This document shows positions 7,084 to 13,647 of a stretch of DNA of 13,647 nt, one piece after another. Below the pieces are notes generated by a model. It was not told the DNA's origin. It saw nothing but the letters and a program-made list of their open reading frames with translations, and did no database searches. The translations under genes and the position numbers were made by a program. The DNA comes from QPJE01 sp051747745. GTDB lineage: Bacteria; Bacillota; Halanaerobiia; Halanaerobiales; Halanaerobiaceae. The stretch is from NCBI GenBank assembly GCA_051747745.1, contig JBNJGL010000061.1, forward strand, positions 1 through 13,647, in the 5' to 3' direction. Position 1 is the stretch's first letter. Each line of letters starts with the position of its first letter.

Positions 7084-7821
7084 TCATTCCTTTTCCAGGC
7101 TTTTTCTTACTTCCAGACATATCTTATAAAAATCCATTTTATAGCGCAGAGATTCGTCTCCAAAATATGGATTATCCAGAATATCTTTAATCCCGGAGTT
7201 TTTCATTACTACAATTTTTTGTCCTAAAAAAACTGCTTCCGCTATGTTGTGAGTTACAACAACGATTGTCAGGGGATTTTCTTTGTGTATTTTTAATATC
7301 AGATTTTGAAGTTTTTCTTTGCTTATTTCATCAAGAGAAGAAGAAGGTTCATCCATTAAAAGTAGATCAGAATTCAGGGCAAGTGATCTGCCAATTGCAA
7401 CTCTCTGCCTCTGCCCACCACTCAGCTGTGCCGGATATTTTTCCTTAAGTTCTCTTATGTCGAGCTTTTTTACTATTTCATTTACCTTTTTATCGATTAT
7501 TTTCTGATCCTCACCTCTAACTATAAGGCCGAGAGCAATATTCTCCTGGATGCTTTTCCAGGGCAGCAGCCCGTAGTTCTGAAGAATCAGGCCGGTTTCT
7601 TTTCTGATACCATCCTGTTTTTTCCCAAATATCTCAACTGAGCCGGACTCTTTTTCAAGCAGACCGGCCAGTGCATAGATAAGGGTCGTTTTTCCACATC
7701 CTGAAGGACCAATAATTGCACAGGTGCTGTTTTTTTCTATTTCAAGATTAATATTTTTAAGAGCAAAAAGTTTTTCCTCTTCATCAGTATAGCAGACTGA
7801 TAAATTATCTACCTTTATCAT
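7084..7821 (-). CDS. ABC transporter ATP-binding protein, SsuB/TauB/NitT type
   Basis: The cytosolic ATPase that powers the adjacent importer, 245 residues, normal for this family. All nucleotide-binding elements are intact: Walker A GPSGCGKTT (38-46), Q-loop Gln81 in LILQNYGLLPW, signature LSGGQRQRVAIGRSLA (133-148), Walker B LLLMDEPSSSLD (153-164) and switch His191. QNYGLLPW followed by an ENIALGL block is typical of the SsuB/TauB group. The ATG at 7821 overlaps the binding-protein stop by one base (TAATG), and its own stop overlaps or nearly touches the permease start, so all three subunits are translationally coupled. Confidence 0.95.
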   Translation of the reverse strand: MIKVDNLSVCYTDEEEKLFALKNINLEIEKNSTCAIIGPSGCGKTTLIYALAGLLEKESGSVEIFGKKQDGIRKETGLILQNYGLLPWKSIQENIALGLIVRGEDQKIIDKKVNEIVKKLDIRELKEKYPAQLSGGQRQRVAIGRSLALNSDLLLMDEPSSSLDEISKEKLQNLILKIHKENPLTIVVVTHNIAEAVFLGQKIVVMKNSGIKDILDNPYFGDESLRYKMDFYKICLEVRKSLEKE

Positions 7822-8726
7822 TATTTGCTGAACTTCCTTTCGACCATATCTTCATATTCTACAATAATTTTTTCATTTTGAACCCTTTCAATCCAGTCAA
7901 TAACTTCTTGCATATATTCCTGACTCGGCACACGTGTATAATGATATTCCGGCATTTCTATCATATTCATAATATCAGGATTAAGTTCAAGTCTTGATAT
8001 GAGAACTTGTCTTGCCTCAGCATCATCTTTCTGGATATCTTTTACCGCTTTATTGTAAGCTGTGTGGAACAGTTCGATTTCTTTGGCCTTGTTTTTCAAA
8101 GCTGTTTCGGTAAATATCATAGCCTCAGGCATAAAATCATCTTCATTTTCGTAAACCCGCTTTTTAAGTCCGCGCAGTTCGCCCATAGAAGCCATAGGTT
8201 CTGGTATAATTGCCATATCCATCTGTCCGGCTGCAATCATCTCCAGCCTGGCCGGGATGGCAGGTATATATATTTTCTTCATTTCATATTTATCTTCCAG
8301 AAATTTATCAGAAAGAAAATTGGATACACTTACCTTCATCATACCTATTTGAATTTCATCTTTTTCTTTGAAGTCATTTTTCAGCAGAAAAGGAAAACTG
8401 CCGTCTGTACTTGTAGTGATTTTTACTTTAAAACCATTGTTTATATTGTTTACAAAAGCAATTAAGTCTGTCATTGCTCCATCCAGTGCACCACTCTGCA
8501 GAGCAGTCTGGCGGTTATTTGCATTTCTGTAGATATCCATGTCAACCTTTAAGCCGAGTTCCTGAAAATATCCTTTCTCATCAGCCAGAAAAATTGGAGC
8601 CGAATCAACGGCAGGCATAAGTCCTATTTTTAAAGAAAGATCTTCTGCTTCAGCAAAATTTAAATTTAAACAGCTGAAAGATAGAACTACAATTGTTAGT
8701 AAAAATAGAGTAATTAATTTTTTCAT
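7821..8726 (-). CDS. ABC transporter substrate-binding protein, NMT1/THI5-like (SsuA family)
   Basis: The secreted ligand-capturing subunit, 301 residues, slightly short for the family. Residues 1-27 are a signal peptide: KK, then a hydrophobic core at 4-19, with a probable signal peptidase I cut after AEA (25-27). Cys19 is preceded by SFS, a poor lipobox, so a lipoprotein is less likely though not excluded. The mature N-terminus LKIGLMPAVDSAPIFLADEK (32-51), then GYFQELGL (52-59) and LQSGALDGAMTD (76-87), fits the SsuA/THI5-like fold. ATG 8726 follows GGAAGGAT by a few nt. Family ligands include sulfonates, taurine, nitrate, thiamine precursors and riboflavin. No adjacent biosynthetic gene or riboswitch points to one, so the substrate is undetermined. 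Confidence 0.88.
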   Translation of the reverse strand: MKKLITLFLLTIVVLSFSCLNLNFAEAEDLSLKIGLMPAVDSAPIFLADEKGYFQELGLKVDMDIYRNANNRQTALQSGALDGAMTDLIAFVNNINNGFKVKITTSTDGSFPFLLKNDFKEKDEIQIGMMKVSVSNFLSDKFLEDKYEMKKIYIPAIPARLEMIAAGQMDMAIIPEPMASMGELRGLKKRVYENEDDFMPEAMIFTETALKNKAKEIELFHTAYNKAVKDIQKDDAEARQVLISRLELNPDIMNMIEMPEYHYTRVPSQEYMQEVIDWIERVQNEKIIVEYEDMVERKFSK

Positions 8727-8778
8727 GTTATCATCCTTCCAGAATATTTGATATGTGATAAATTTAACTTTATTGTTT

Positions 8779-8807
8779 ATTATATAACTTTTGAGTTTAA
8801 TTTACAA
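8779..8807 (-). promoter_or_regulatory. Sigma-A-type promoter of the ABC importer operon
   Basis: On the - strand, TTGTAA (8807-8802) and a consensus TATAAT (8784-8779) are separated by 17 nt. The predicted start near 8772 gives a leader of about 45 nt, too short for a TPP, FMN or similar riboswitch. Confidence 0.75.
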
Positions 8808-8834
8808 TAAAAATTAGCATTAAAGCAGGACTGC

Positions 8835-8868
8835 AATTTTCAGCTGTAATTATTAATTTTCACCTGTA
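8835..8868. repeat. 14-bp direct repeat upstream of the ABC operon promoter
   Basis: AATTTTCAGCTGTA (8835-8848) and AATTTTCACCTGTA (8855-8868) differ at one position and are spaced 20 bp apart, about two helical turns. They lie just upstream of the -35 box of the - strand promoter (8802-8807), where an activator would bind. Together with the adjacent inverted repeat they occupy part of the 322-nt gap at 8727-9048, in which I see no gene. Confidence 0.5.
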
Positions 8869-8890
8869 CTTTCCCCATTTTTTATATACT

Positions 8891-8975
8891 GCTGCAAAAA
8901 GGGGAAACACAGGAATATTGAAATTTTTAGATAAATTCATAAATTTTGTTTACGATAAAGCTCCCTTTTTGCAGC
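8891..8975. repeat. Perfect 13-bp inverted repeat in the divergent gap
   Basis: GCTGCAAAAAGGG (8891-8903) is the exact reverse complement of CCCTTTTTGCAGC (8963-8975), with 59 nt between the arms. There is no U-run after the second arm in either direction, so it does not look like a simple terminator. It may be a paired regulator site that loops the DNA, or a long-range RNA hairpin in the leader of the downstream + strand gene. Confidence 0.6.
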
Positions 8976-9048
8976 TCGAAAATATATTTTTGGGGAAATC
9001 CTGTTAAATTTCACTTGTTCAGATAAAACAAATATGAAATAATTAATA

Positions 9049-9993
9049 ATGGTGATAATTTTGCTTAACAAAACTTTTCTCAAAGATTTAAAATTTAATA
9101 TTAACCTTTTCAAAGATCTCTGGTGGGCATCAAGACCGCTGTCTTTAACACTGGCAGTTTATTCGACAACTGTAGGAATAATGGCTGCATATCGTCAGGA
9201 ATTACTTTTTCAGAATGATTATCTTTTTGATCTCTATCTTATTTTCATCATTACAGCGGCCGGTATTTCTGTACAAACTGCCACTAATCTGATCAATGAT
9301 TTTTTCGAATGTGAGATAAAATATGTTACATATAATTCTCAGGGGGACAAAAAATATCAATTTTTAGGTAAAAAGAGATCTGCCTTTGATGTTCTGGTAT
9401 TTTATCTGGGAATATGCTGTTTTCTATTAACTGCCCTGATTGGAATTCACCTCGTTTATTTATCAACTACAAAACTTTTAGCTGTTGGTATTCTAGGTTT
9501 AATTGGCGGCTATTCCTATACAGGTGAACCGATAGTTTACAAAAAAAGGGGGCTGGGAACAGTTCTTTCTTTCATTTTGATGGGTCCACTGATGGTTTTC
9601 GGGAGTTATCTGGTTTTCAGTCAGAGTTTTTCCTGGTATCCGATAATTGTTGGGATGCCGCTAAGCCTTATGATTCCCATGCTGATGTTGAGCAATGAAC
9701 TGAGGGATTACAGGAGAGATCAGGAATGGGGGATAAGAACGATGACAGTGCGTTTTGGCTACAAATTCAGCAAAAACCTTTTTCTTTTTCTGCTCATTTT
9801 TTCTTATCTTCTAATAATTATTTATACTATATTTGACCTGCTGCCGATATATTCACTTTTAACATTACTCACTATTCCACTGGCTGTTAAATCCTATCTT
9901 ACTGTTGCGAAAACCAGCAGAGAAGGGGTGCCTACTACAAATAAGCTGCATCTGTCATTTGGACTTATACTTATTTTAAGCATGTTTTTTTAA
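9049..9993 (+). CDS. UbiA-superfamily prenyltransferase, MenA-like
   Basis: An integral membrane enzyme of the UbiA superfamily, which transfers polyprenyl chains from a diphosphate to an acceptor, such as dihydroxynaphthoate in menaquinone synthesis. It has 314 residues and about eight or nine hydrophobic spans, normal for the family. Asp-rich motif 1 is at about 80-89 (NLINDFFECE); the usual second Asp is Glu87. Motif 2 is NELRDYRRDQEWGIRTMTVR at 216-235, very close to the MenA pattern. YTGEPIVYKKRGLG (157-170) followed by a GPLMVFGSY block is also MenA-like. ATG 9049 has no SD. An in-frame TTG at 9061 has GGTGAT at 9051-9056 and may be the true start, four residues shorter. No other quinone genes are in the window, so the acceptor is uncertain. 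A short hairpin at 10019-10040 follows. Confidence 0.82.
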   Translation: MVIILLNKTFLKDLKFNINLFKDLWWASRPLSLTLAVYSTTVGIMAAYRQELLFQNDYLFDLYLIFIITAAGISVQTATNLINDFFECEIKYVTYNSQGDKKYQFLGKKRSAFDVLVFYLGICCFLLTALIGIHLVYLSTTKLLAVGILGLIGGYSYTGEPIVYKKRGLGTVLSFILMGPLMVFGSYLVFSQSFSWYPIIVGMPLSLMIPMLMLSNELRDYRRDQEWGIRTMTVRFGYKFSKNLFLFLLIFSYLLIIIYTIFDLLPIYSLLTLLTIPLAVKSYLTVAKTSREGVPTTNKLHLSFGLILILSMFF

Positions 9994-10018
9994 CAGCAGC
10001 AGAATCAGATAATTTTTT

Positions 10019-10040
10019 AAAGCCGATAACTTTCGGCTTT
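10019..10040 (+). terminator. Hairpin terminator after the prenyltransferase gene
   Basis: A perfect 8-bp stem AAAGCCGA / TCGGCTTT with a 6-nt loop begins 26 nt after the stop codon. The following sequence (TTTCTCTTATTTA) is T-rich but interrupted, so termination may be moderate. Confidence 0.65.
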
Positions 10041-10068
10041 CTCTTATTTATGATAAAATAATTAATAG

Positions 10069-10097
10069 TTAATGTATATCTGTTTTTCCTTCATAAT
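10069..10097 (+). promoter_or_regulatory. Possible weak promoter of the L,D-transpeptidase gene
   Basis: TTAATG (10069-10074) and CATAAT (10092-10097) are separated by 17 nt, ahead of the SD at 10128-10135. Neither box is close to consensus. Position after a terminator requires a promoter somewhere here, and this is the best pair I found. Confidence 0.3.
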
Positions 10098-10141
10098 TAA
10101 GGAATCAGAGGCAAAAGATAGATAAATAAGGAGGGATATCT

Positions 10142-11848
10142 GTGCAAACTACAGCTGCAGACAAAGATTCAGCAGAACACAGGCATAAAAAAGATAATAT
10201 AATGATGACTAAACTGATAATAGCAGCAGTAATGCTGATTATTTTATGTTTCAACCTTTCTGCTTCAGCTGAACTGGAGCCTTCTGTAAAAAAATATCTT
10301 TTAGAGGCACCTGCTTTTAGTGAGGGGATGCTGGAAGGAGAAAATATAAACTACCGGGGTAAGATATTGTCTTTTTACGAAGATAATGAATACAAATTGA
10401 TCTGGTTCGGGGATAATATGATAGATAATAATGCATATAATCTTATTTCTGAGATCAAAAGAAGTCGGGAAGAAGGATTGAATCCAGAAGATTATCATGT
10501 TGCTTCACTTACAGCTCTACTGGATAAATATAACAGTGCAGAACCGGAAAAGTTTGAAGACCTGCATCTGCTCGATATACTCCTCACTGATGCATATTTT
10601 ACTCTTGCCAGTGATTATCTTTCGGGAAAGGTTGATCCGGAAACTCTGGAATTTGAGACCCATTTTTTTATAGAAAAGAACAATATGGATTTTATGAGCT
10701 ATCTTAATATGGCCTTAAAAAATGAAAATATAGAAGGTTCTCTCCAGGCTCTGCTGCCGGGGTTTGATAAATATAAAAATTTAAAACAAAAGCTGGCCGA
10801 ATTTCGCAGAAAAAAAGGTGCTTCAGAATGGTCCTATATACCACCAGGAGAAATGCTTGCTGTCGGTGCATCTGGAAGAAGAGTAGAACTTCTGCGCCAG
10901 AATTTGCTTGCACACGGATATAAAATAGGAGGTAGTGCTTCACCTGATTATTTTGATGAAAATCTGGCAGAAGCAGTTCGGAAATTTCAGGCTGATTATG
11001 GACTGAAGGCAGATGGTATTGTAGGAAATAATACTCTAAGAGAGCTCAATATAAGTCTTGACGGCAGAATTAATCAGATTGCTGTGAACTTAGAGAGGCT
11101 GCGCTGGCTGCCTGACAGTCTTGGAGAAAGCTATATTTATGTCAATATTGCAGATTACAGCCTGGATGTTGTGGAAGACAGAAAAAAGGTAATGGATATG
11201 AAGGTGATAGTCGGTAATGAACAGAGAAGCACACCTGTGTTCAGCGACAGAATAAGATATGTTGTGCTGAATCCGTACTGGACTGTTCCTAAATCAATAG
11301 CTGTGGAGGACAAACTTCCACTCATAAAAAAGGATATTTCCTATCTGAAGGAGAATAATTATCGACTTTATAAATATCAGGGAAGTTCTCTGGTAGAGCT
11401 TGATGCTGCAGAAGTGGAATGGGAAAATATAGATGAAGATAATTTCCATTTTCTCATTAGACAGGATCCTGGTGATAATAATGCACTGGGGAGGGTTAAA
11501 TTTCTTTTCCCCAACAAATTCAGTGTTTATCTTCACGATACTCCCAGCCGAGGTCTGTTCGATCACAGTGAGAGGAGCTTCAGTTCGGGATGTATTCGTA
11601 TCGAAAAACCGATAGAGATGGCCAAATTTTTGCTGAAAAATAATCCGGACTGGACCGATGAAAAGATAGACAAAGAGCTGCAGAAAGACCGGGAAAAATA
11701 TATCACATTAAATACCCCATTTACTATTCATCTGCAGTATGCTACAGCCTGGGTTGATGGAGAAGGAAACCTTAATTTTAGAAAAGATATCTATGGAAGA
11801 GATGCAAAATTAGGAGAATCGTTTTTCAAAAGAAAGAGGGAAATTTAA
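10142..11848 (+). CDS. L,D-transpeptidase, YcbB type, with peptidoglycan-binding domain
   Basis: A secreted or membrane-anchored enzyme that forms 3-3 cross-links in peptidoglycan. It has 568 residues, close to other YcbB-like proteins. The GTG at 10142 is supported by AAGGAGGG (10128-10135) with 6 nt spacing. This gives an unusually long, polar n-region (1-22) before the hydrophobic signal segment (24-40) and a likely cut after ASA (41-43). A scaffold domain follows, with GLNPEDYHV at 112-120. A peptidoglycan-binding domain spans about 240-303 (VGASGRRVELLRQNL, then FQADYGLKADGIVG). The YkuD catalytic domain is at about 330-505, with NPYWTVPKSI (377-386), His465 in YLHDTPSRGLF and catalytic Cys484 in SSGCIR. 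SxGC in place of SHGC is normal for this branch. It probably shares a transcript with the M15 peptidase 80 nt downstream, as no terminator separates them. Confidence 0.93.
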   Translation: MQTTAADKDSAEHRHKKDNIMMTKLIIAAVMLIILCFNLSASAELEPSVKKYLLEAPAFSEGMLEGENINYRGKILSFYEDNEYKLIWFGDNMIDNNAYNLISEIKRSREEGLNPEDYHVASLTALLDKYNSAEPEKFEDLHLLDILLTDAYFTLASDYLSGKVDPETLEFETHFFIEKNNMDFMSYLNMALKNENIEGSLQALLPGFDKYKNLKQKLAEFRRKKGASEWSYIPPGEMLAVGASGRRVELLRQNLLAHGYKIGGSASPDYFDENLAEAVRKFQADYGLKADGIVGNNTLRELNISLDGRINQIAVNLERLRWLPDSLGESYIYVNIADYSLDVVEDRKKVMDMKVIVGNEQRSTPVFSDRIRYVVLNPYWTVPKSIAVEDKLPLIKKDISYLKENNYRLYKYQGSSLVELDAAEVEWENIDEDNFHFLIRQDPGDNNALGRVKFLFPNKFSVYLHDTPSRGLFDHSERSFSSGCIRIEKPIEMAKFLLKNNPDWTDEKIDKELQKDREKYITLNTPFTIHLQYATAWVDGEGNLNFRKDIYGRDAKLGESFFKRKREI

Positions 11849-11928
11849 ACAGAATTAGGAGTCGTGTAGACTGTATCAATATCAAATTTAGTAAATTTCA
11901 AAGAAAATTTTAAAAGGAGAAAATTTAG

Positions 11929-12888
11929 ATGAAGTTAAAAAAACTATCAGTATTCATAATAATAACAGCAGCATTTATAATTACTTCAGCAGCTCCACTG
12001 CATGCTTTTTCGCTAGAGAAAGCAGATTTTGCGGTAAACTATAAAAATTACAGAATACCTTTTAGAGAATTCAGCCTTTTTGTGATGCCGGGAGAAAGCA
12101 TAAAACTTGAGGCAGCTGAAGAGTTTAGAGATAGAAATTATAAGCTGCTTTATGATTCAGGCAAACTCGAAAAAAATGATAAATACAGCTTCAAATGGAA
12201 GGCACCAGAAAAAGTAGGGCTCTATGAGCTGGAGATGAGAAATGGCAGCAGCTCTGAATATGGTAAAATTAAATTTAAAGTTTTTGTGATGTTTCCCTAT
12301 CAGAATAAGAGGGGAAGTTTTATCAATAATTACCGGATCGGAAAATATCCATCAATACCACAAAATATGAGGCAGCATTATCAGACTCCACGCGGTTTTG
12401 TTGAGGTGACACCATCTATACTGGATGTCAGGGTGAGTCCTCATTTTACACTGGGGCAGTTTATCTGCGGTCAGATCGGTGATTACCCCAAATATCTGGT
12501 TTTAAAAGAAGATATACTGCTTAAAATGGAATATTTCTTAATAGAGGTTAACCAAAAAGGTATCAGGGCAGATACTTTTAACATAATGAGTGCATACAGA
12601 ACACCCTATTACAACAGTTCACTGGGAAATTCAGAGCACAGCCGCCATGTTTTTGGAGATGCGGTTGATATATTTATAGATCAAAACCAGAATGGAGTTA
12701 TGGATGATTTAAACGGTGATGGAAGAATCGATATTAGAGATGCAGATGTTCTCTACAGAATATTTGTATCTTTAGAAAACAAAGAAGTGTATAGTCCTCT
12801 TGTGGGAGGGATAGCAAAATACAGGTCAAATGGAAGTCATGGACCTTTTATTCATCTGGACAGCAGAGGTTTTAAAGCAAGATGGTAA
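11929..12888 (+). CDS. Secreted M15-type peptidase with EF-hand-like insertion
   Basis: A predicted zinc D-Ala-D-Ala or D,D/L,D-carboxypeptidase-like wall enzyme of 319 residues. ATG 11929 has AAGGAGA (11914-11920) 8 nt upstream. A signal peptide spans about 1-26 (KLKK, hydrophobic core, LHA cut region). Residues about 30-125 look like a beta-rich, Ig-like domain. A linker with NNYRIGKYP (133-141) and RVSPHFTLGQF (168-178) leads into the M15-like domain. Its metal-binding residues appear to be His240 and Asp247 (HVFGDAVD) and His309 (GPFIHLD). Between them is DQNQNGVMDDLNGDGRIDI (251-269): a classic EF-hand loop at 260-271 (D-L-N-G-D-G-R-I-x-x-x-D) preceded by a second, degenerate one at 251-262. 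Calcium binding is therefore likely. The transpeptidase immediately upstream supports a role in envelope remodelling; the exact bond cut is not known. Confidence 0.85.
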   Translation: MKLKKLSVFIIITAAFIITSAAPLHAFSLEKADFAVNYKNYRIPFREFSLFVMPGESIKLEAAEEFRDRNYKLLYDSGKLEKNDKYSFKWKAPEKVGLYELEMRNGSSSEYGKIKFKVFVMFPYQNKRGSFINNYRIGKYPSIPQNMRQHYQTPRGFVEVTPSILDVRVSPHFTLGQFICGQIGDYPKYLVLKEDILLKMEYFLIEVNQKGIRADTFNIMSAYRTPYYNSSLGNSEHSRHVFGDAVDIFIDQNQNGVMDDLNGDGRIDIRDADVLYRIFVSLENKEVYSPLVGGIAKYRSNGSHGPFIHLDSRGFKARW

Positions 12889-12936
12889 ACTGGCGGATCT
12901 GACCTGACAGTTGGCTGCAAATTTTGAGCAGTAGAG

Positions 12937-12942
12937 TATAAT
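12937..12942 (+). promoter_or_regulatory. Possible -10 box for the acyl-CoA synthetase gene
   Basis: A consensus TATAAT lies 41 nt before the GTG start at 12984. No good -35 box is found: TTGGCT at 12911-12916 is 20 nt away, too far for a standard spacer. The gene may be read from here or by read-through from the peptidase gene, since no terminator hairpin is evident in 12889-12983. Confidence 0.35.
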
Positions 12943-12983
12943 TTAAGCAGATCAGTAGAATTTAATTTGAAGGAGGAAATAAA

Positions 12984-13647
12984 GTGTTAGTAGGAGATGT
13001 TTTAAATAAAGTTGCAGCAGAAAAAGGAGATAAGACAGCAGCTTTTCTTGATGATGATACAATAAGCTATAAAGAACTAAATATCAGATCAAATAAACTG
13101 GCCCATGGGTTAATAGATCTGGGTATAGAAGCAGAGAATATGGTAAGTATAATGCTTCCCAACAGCCTTGAGTTTCTGACAGCCTATTTTGGAGTTATGA
13201 AGTCTGGAGCTACAATGGTTCCGATAAACATAATGTTCAAAGTTCCTGCAGTAGAATATATTCTCAACAATTCTGAAGCAAAAGCAGTTATAACTAATAG
13301 CAGTTTTTTACCTCTGCTAGAAAAATGTGAACTTGATTATCTGGAGAATATAATACTGATCGATGAAGATATAGAAGGAACTATCAATATTGATGAATTT
13401 GATGATAAACCTGAAATCCTACCAGAATTAAAATATATCGATGAGCAATCTGTGGCAGCATGCCTCTATACTTCCGGTACAACAGGTGATCCAAAAGGTG
13501 CGATGCTGACACATCACAACCTGATTTACGACACAGAAGCCACCATTGAACACCTGCATGTTGATGAGACCGGTAGATATATTTGTATCCTGCCGATGTT
13601 CCATGCCTTTGCAGAAACTGTCTGTATGCTGATGCCTATTTTTCTGG
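12984..13647 (+). CDS. Acyl-CoA synthetase / AMP-dependent ligase (5' part, cut by window end)
   Basis: The first 221 codons of an ANL-superfamily adenylating enzyme, which activates a carboxylic acid (often a fatty acid) to an acyl-AMP and then to the CoA thioester. The frame starts with GTG at 12984 behind AGGAGG (12971-12976, 7 nt spacing) and runs open to the window edge. Visible features are the N-terminal SYKELNIRSNKLAHGLIDLG stretch, LPNSLEFLTAYFGVMKSGAT, the phosphate-binding A3 motif YTSGTTGDPKGAMLTH at 162-177, and the PMFHAFA block near the end. These match long-chain or medium-chain fatty acyl-CoA ligases, but the C-terminal domain that would refine this lies outside. Stand-alone synthetase or first module of a larger protein cannot be decided here. 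Confidence 0.92.
   Translation, partial: MLVGDVLNKVAAEKGDKTAAFLDDDTISYKELNIRSNKLAHGLIDLGIEAENMVSIMLPNSLEFLTAYFGVMKSGATMVPINIMFKVPAVEYILNNSEAKAVITNSSFLPLLEKCELDYLENIILIDEDIEGTINIDEFDDKPEILPELKYIDEQSVAACLYTSGTTGDPKGAMLTHHNLIYDTEATIEHLHVDETGRYICILPMFHAFAETVCMLMPIFL

Noticed and set aside
8007..8465. 152-codon + strand frame inside the binding-protein gene
   Set aside because: Antisense shadow rich in Phe, His and Cys, with no SD or domain.
8670..8726. Lipoprotein signal on the binding protein
   Set aside because: Cys19 follows SFS, not the usual Leu-x-x pattern, while an AEA cut site lies at 25-27.
9015..9043. Promoter TTGTTC-N17-AATAAT for the prenyltransferase
   Set aside because: It would place the transcript start at the start codon, removing the likely SD at 9051-9056. 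Another weak pair at 8918-8945 (16-nt spacer) is no better, so no promoter was called.
8727..9048. Riboswitch (TPP or similar) ahead of the ABC importer
   Set aside because: The promoter at 8779-8807 leaves only about 45 nt of leader, and no conserved riboswitch core such as the THI-box CUGAGA is visible on that strand.

Overview
This window looks like chromosomal DNA from a low-GC, anaerobic, Gram-positive-lineage bacterium. The DNA is AT-rich, Shine-Dalgarno (SD) sequences are strong (AGGAGG type), and TTG and GTG starts are common. The gene set (AbgT transporter, MATE exporter, SsuABC/ThiXYZ-type ABC transporter, YcbB-type L,D-transpeptidase, M15 peptidase) would fit a halophilic fermenter of the Halanaerobium type. 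That placement is an impression from protein style and base composition, not something the sequence proves. No rRNA, tRNA, CRISPR array, intact mobile element or recognisable riboswitch was seen.

Region 1 (1-2771, + strand) is a three-gene unit: a GntR/HutC-family repressor, a BtpA/SgcQ-family TIM-barrel protein of unsettled function, and a ribokinase-like PfkB sugar kinase. The genes are packed tightly (18 and 0 nt gaps). Upstream lies a cluster of four near-identical palindromes (core GTACCGGGTAC), very probably the operators of the GntR protein. The unit looks like a locally controlled sugar or nucleoside catabolic module of unknown substrate. It ends at a strong bidirectional hairpin terminator at 2914-2943.

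Region 2 (2977-6272) holds two divergent membrane transporters. An AbgT-family protein is on the - strand and a MATE-family multidrug/cation antiporter on the + strand. Each has a well-formed sigma-A-type promoter in the shared, very AT-rich gap.

Region 3 (6269-8726, - strand) is a compact ABC importer operon in the order binding protein, ATPase, permease, with 1-4 nt overlaps or near-overlaps. It has a good promoter of its own and a short leader that leaves no room for a riboswitch. Its last gene runs tail-to-tail into the MATE gene with a 4-nt overlap.

Region 4 (8727-9993) begins with a 322-nt divergent gap holding a 14-bp tandem direct repeat and a perfect 13-bp inverted repeat. A UbiA-superfamily (MenA-like) membrane prenyltransferase follows.

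Region 5 (10142-12888, + strand) is a cell-envelope pair: a YcbB-type L,D-transpeptidase with a peptidoglycan-binding domain, and a secreted M15-type metallopeptidase with an EF-hand-like calcium-binding insertion. Region 6 (12984 to the window end) is the 5' part of an acyl-CoA synthetase (AMP-forming) cut by the window edge.

I did not find a clearly new multi-gene defence or mobile system. The most promising under-described items are the operator-linked GntR-BtpA-PfkB module and the structured divergent gap at 8727-9048.
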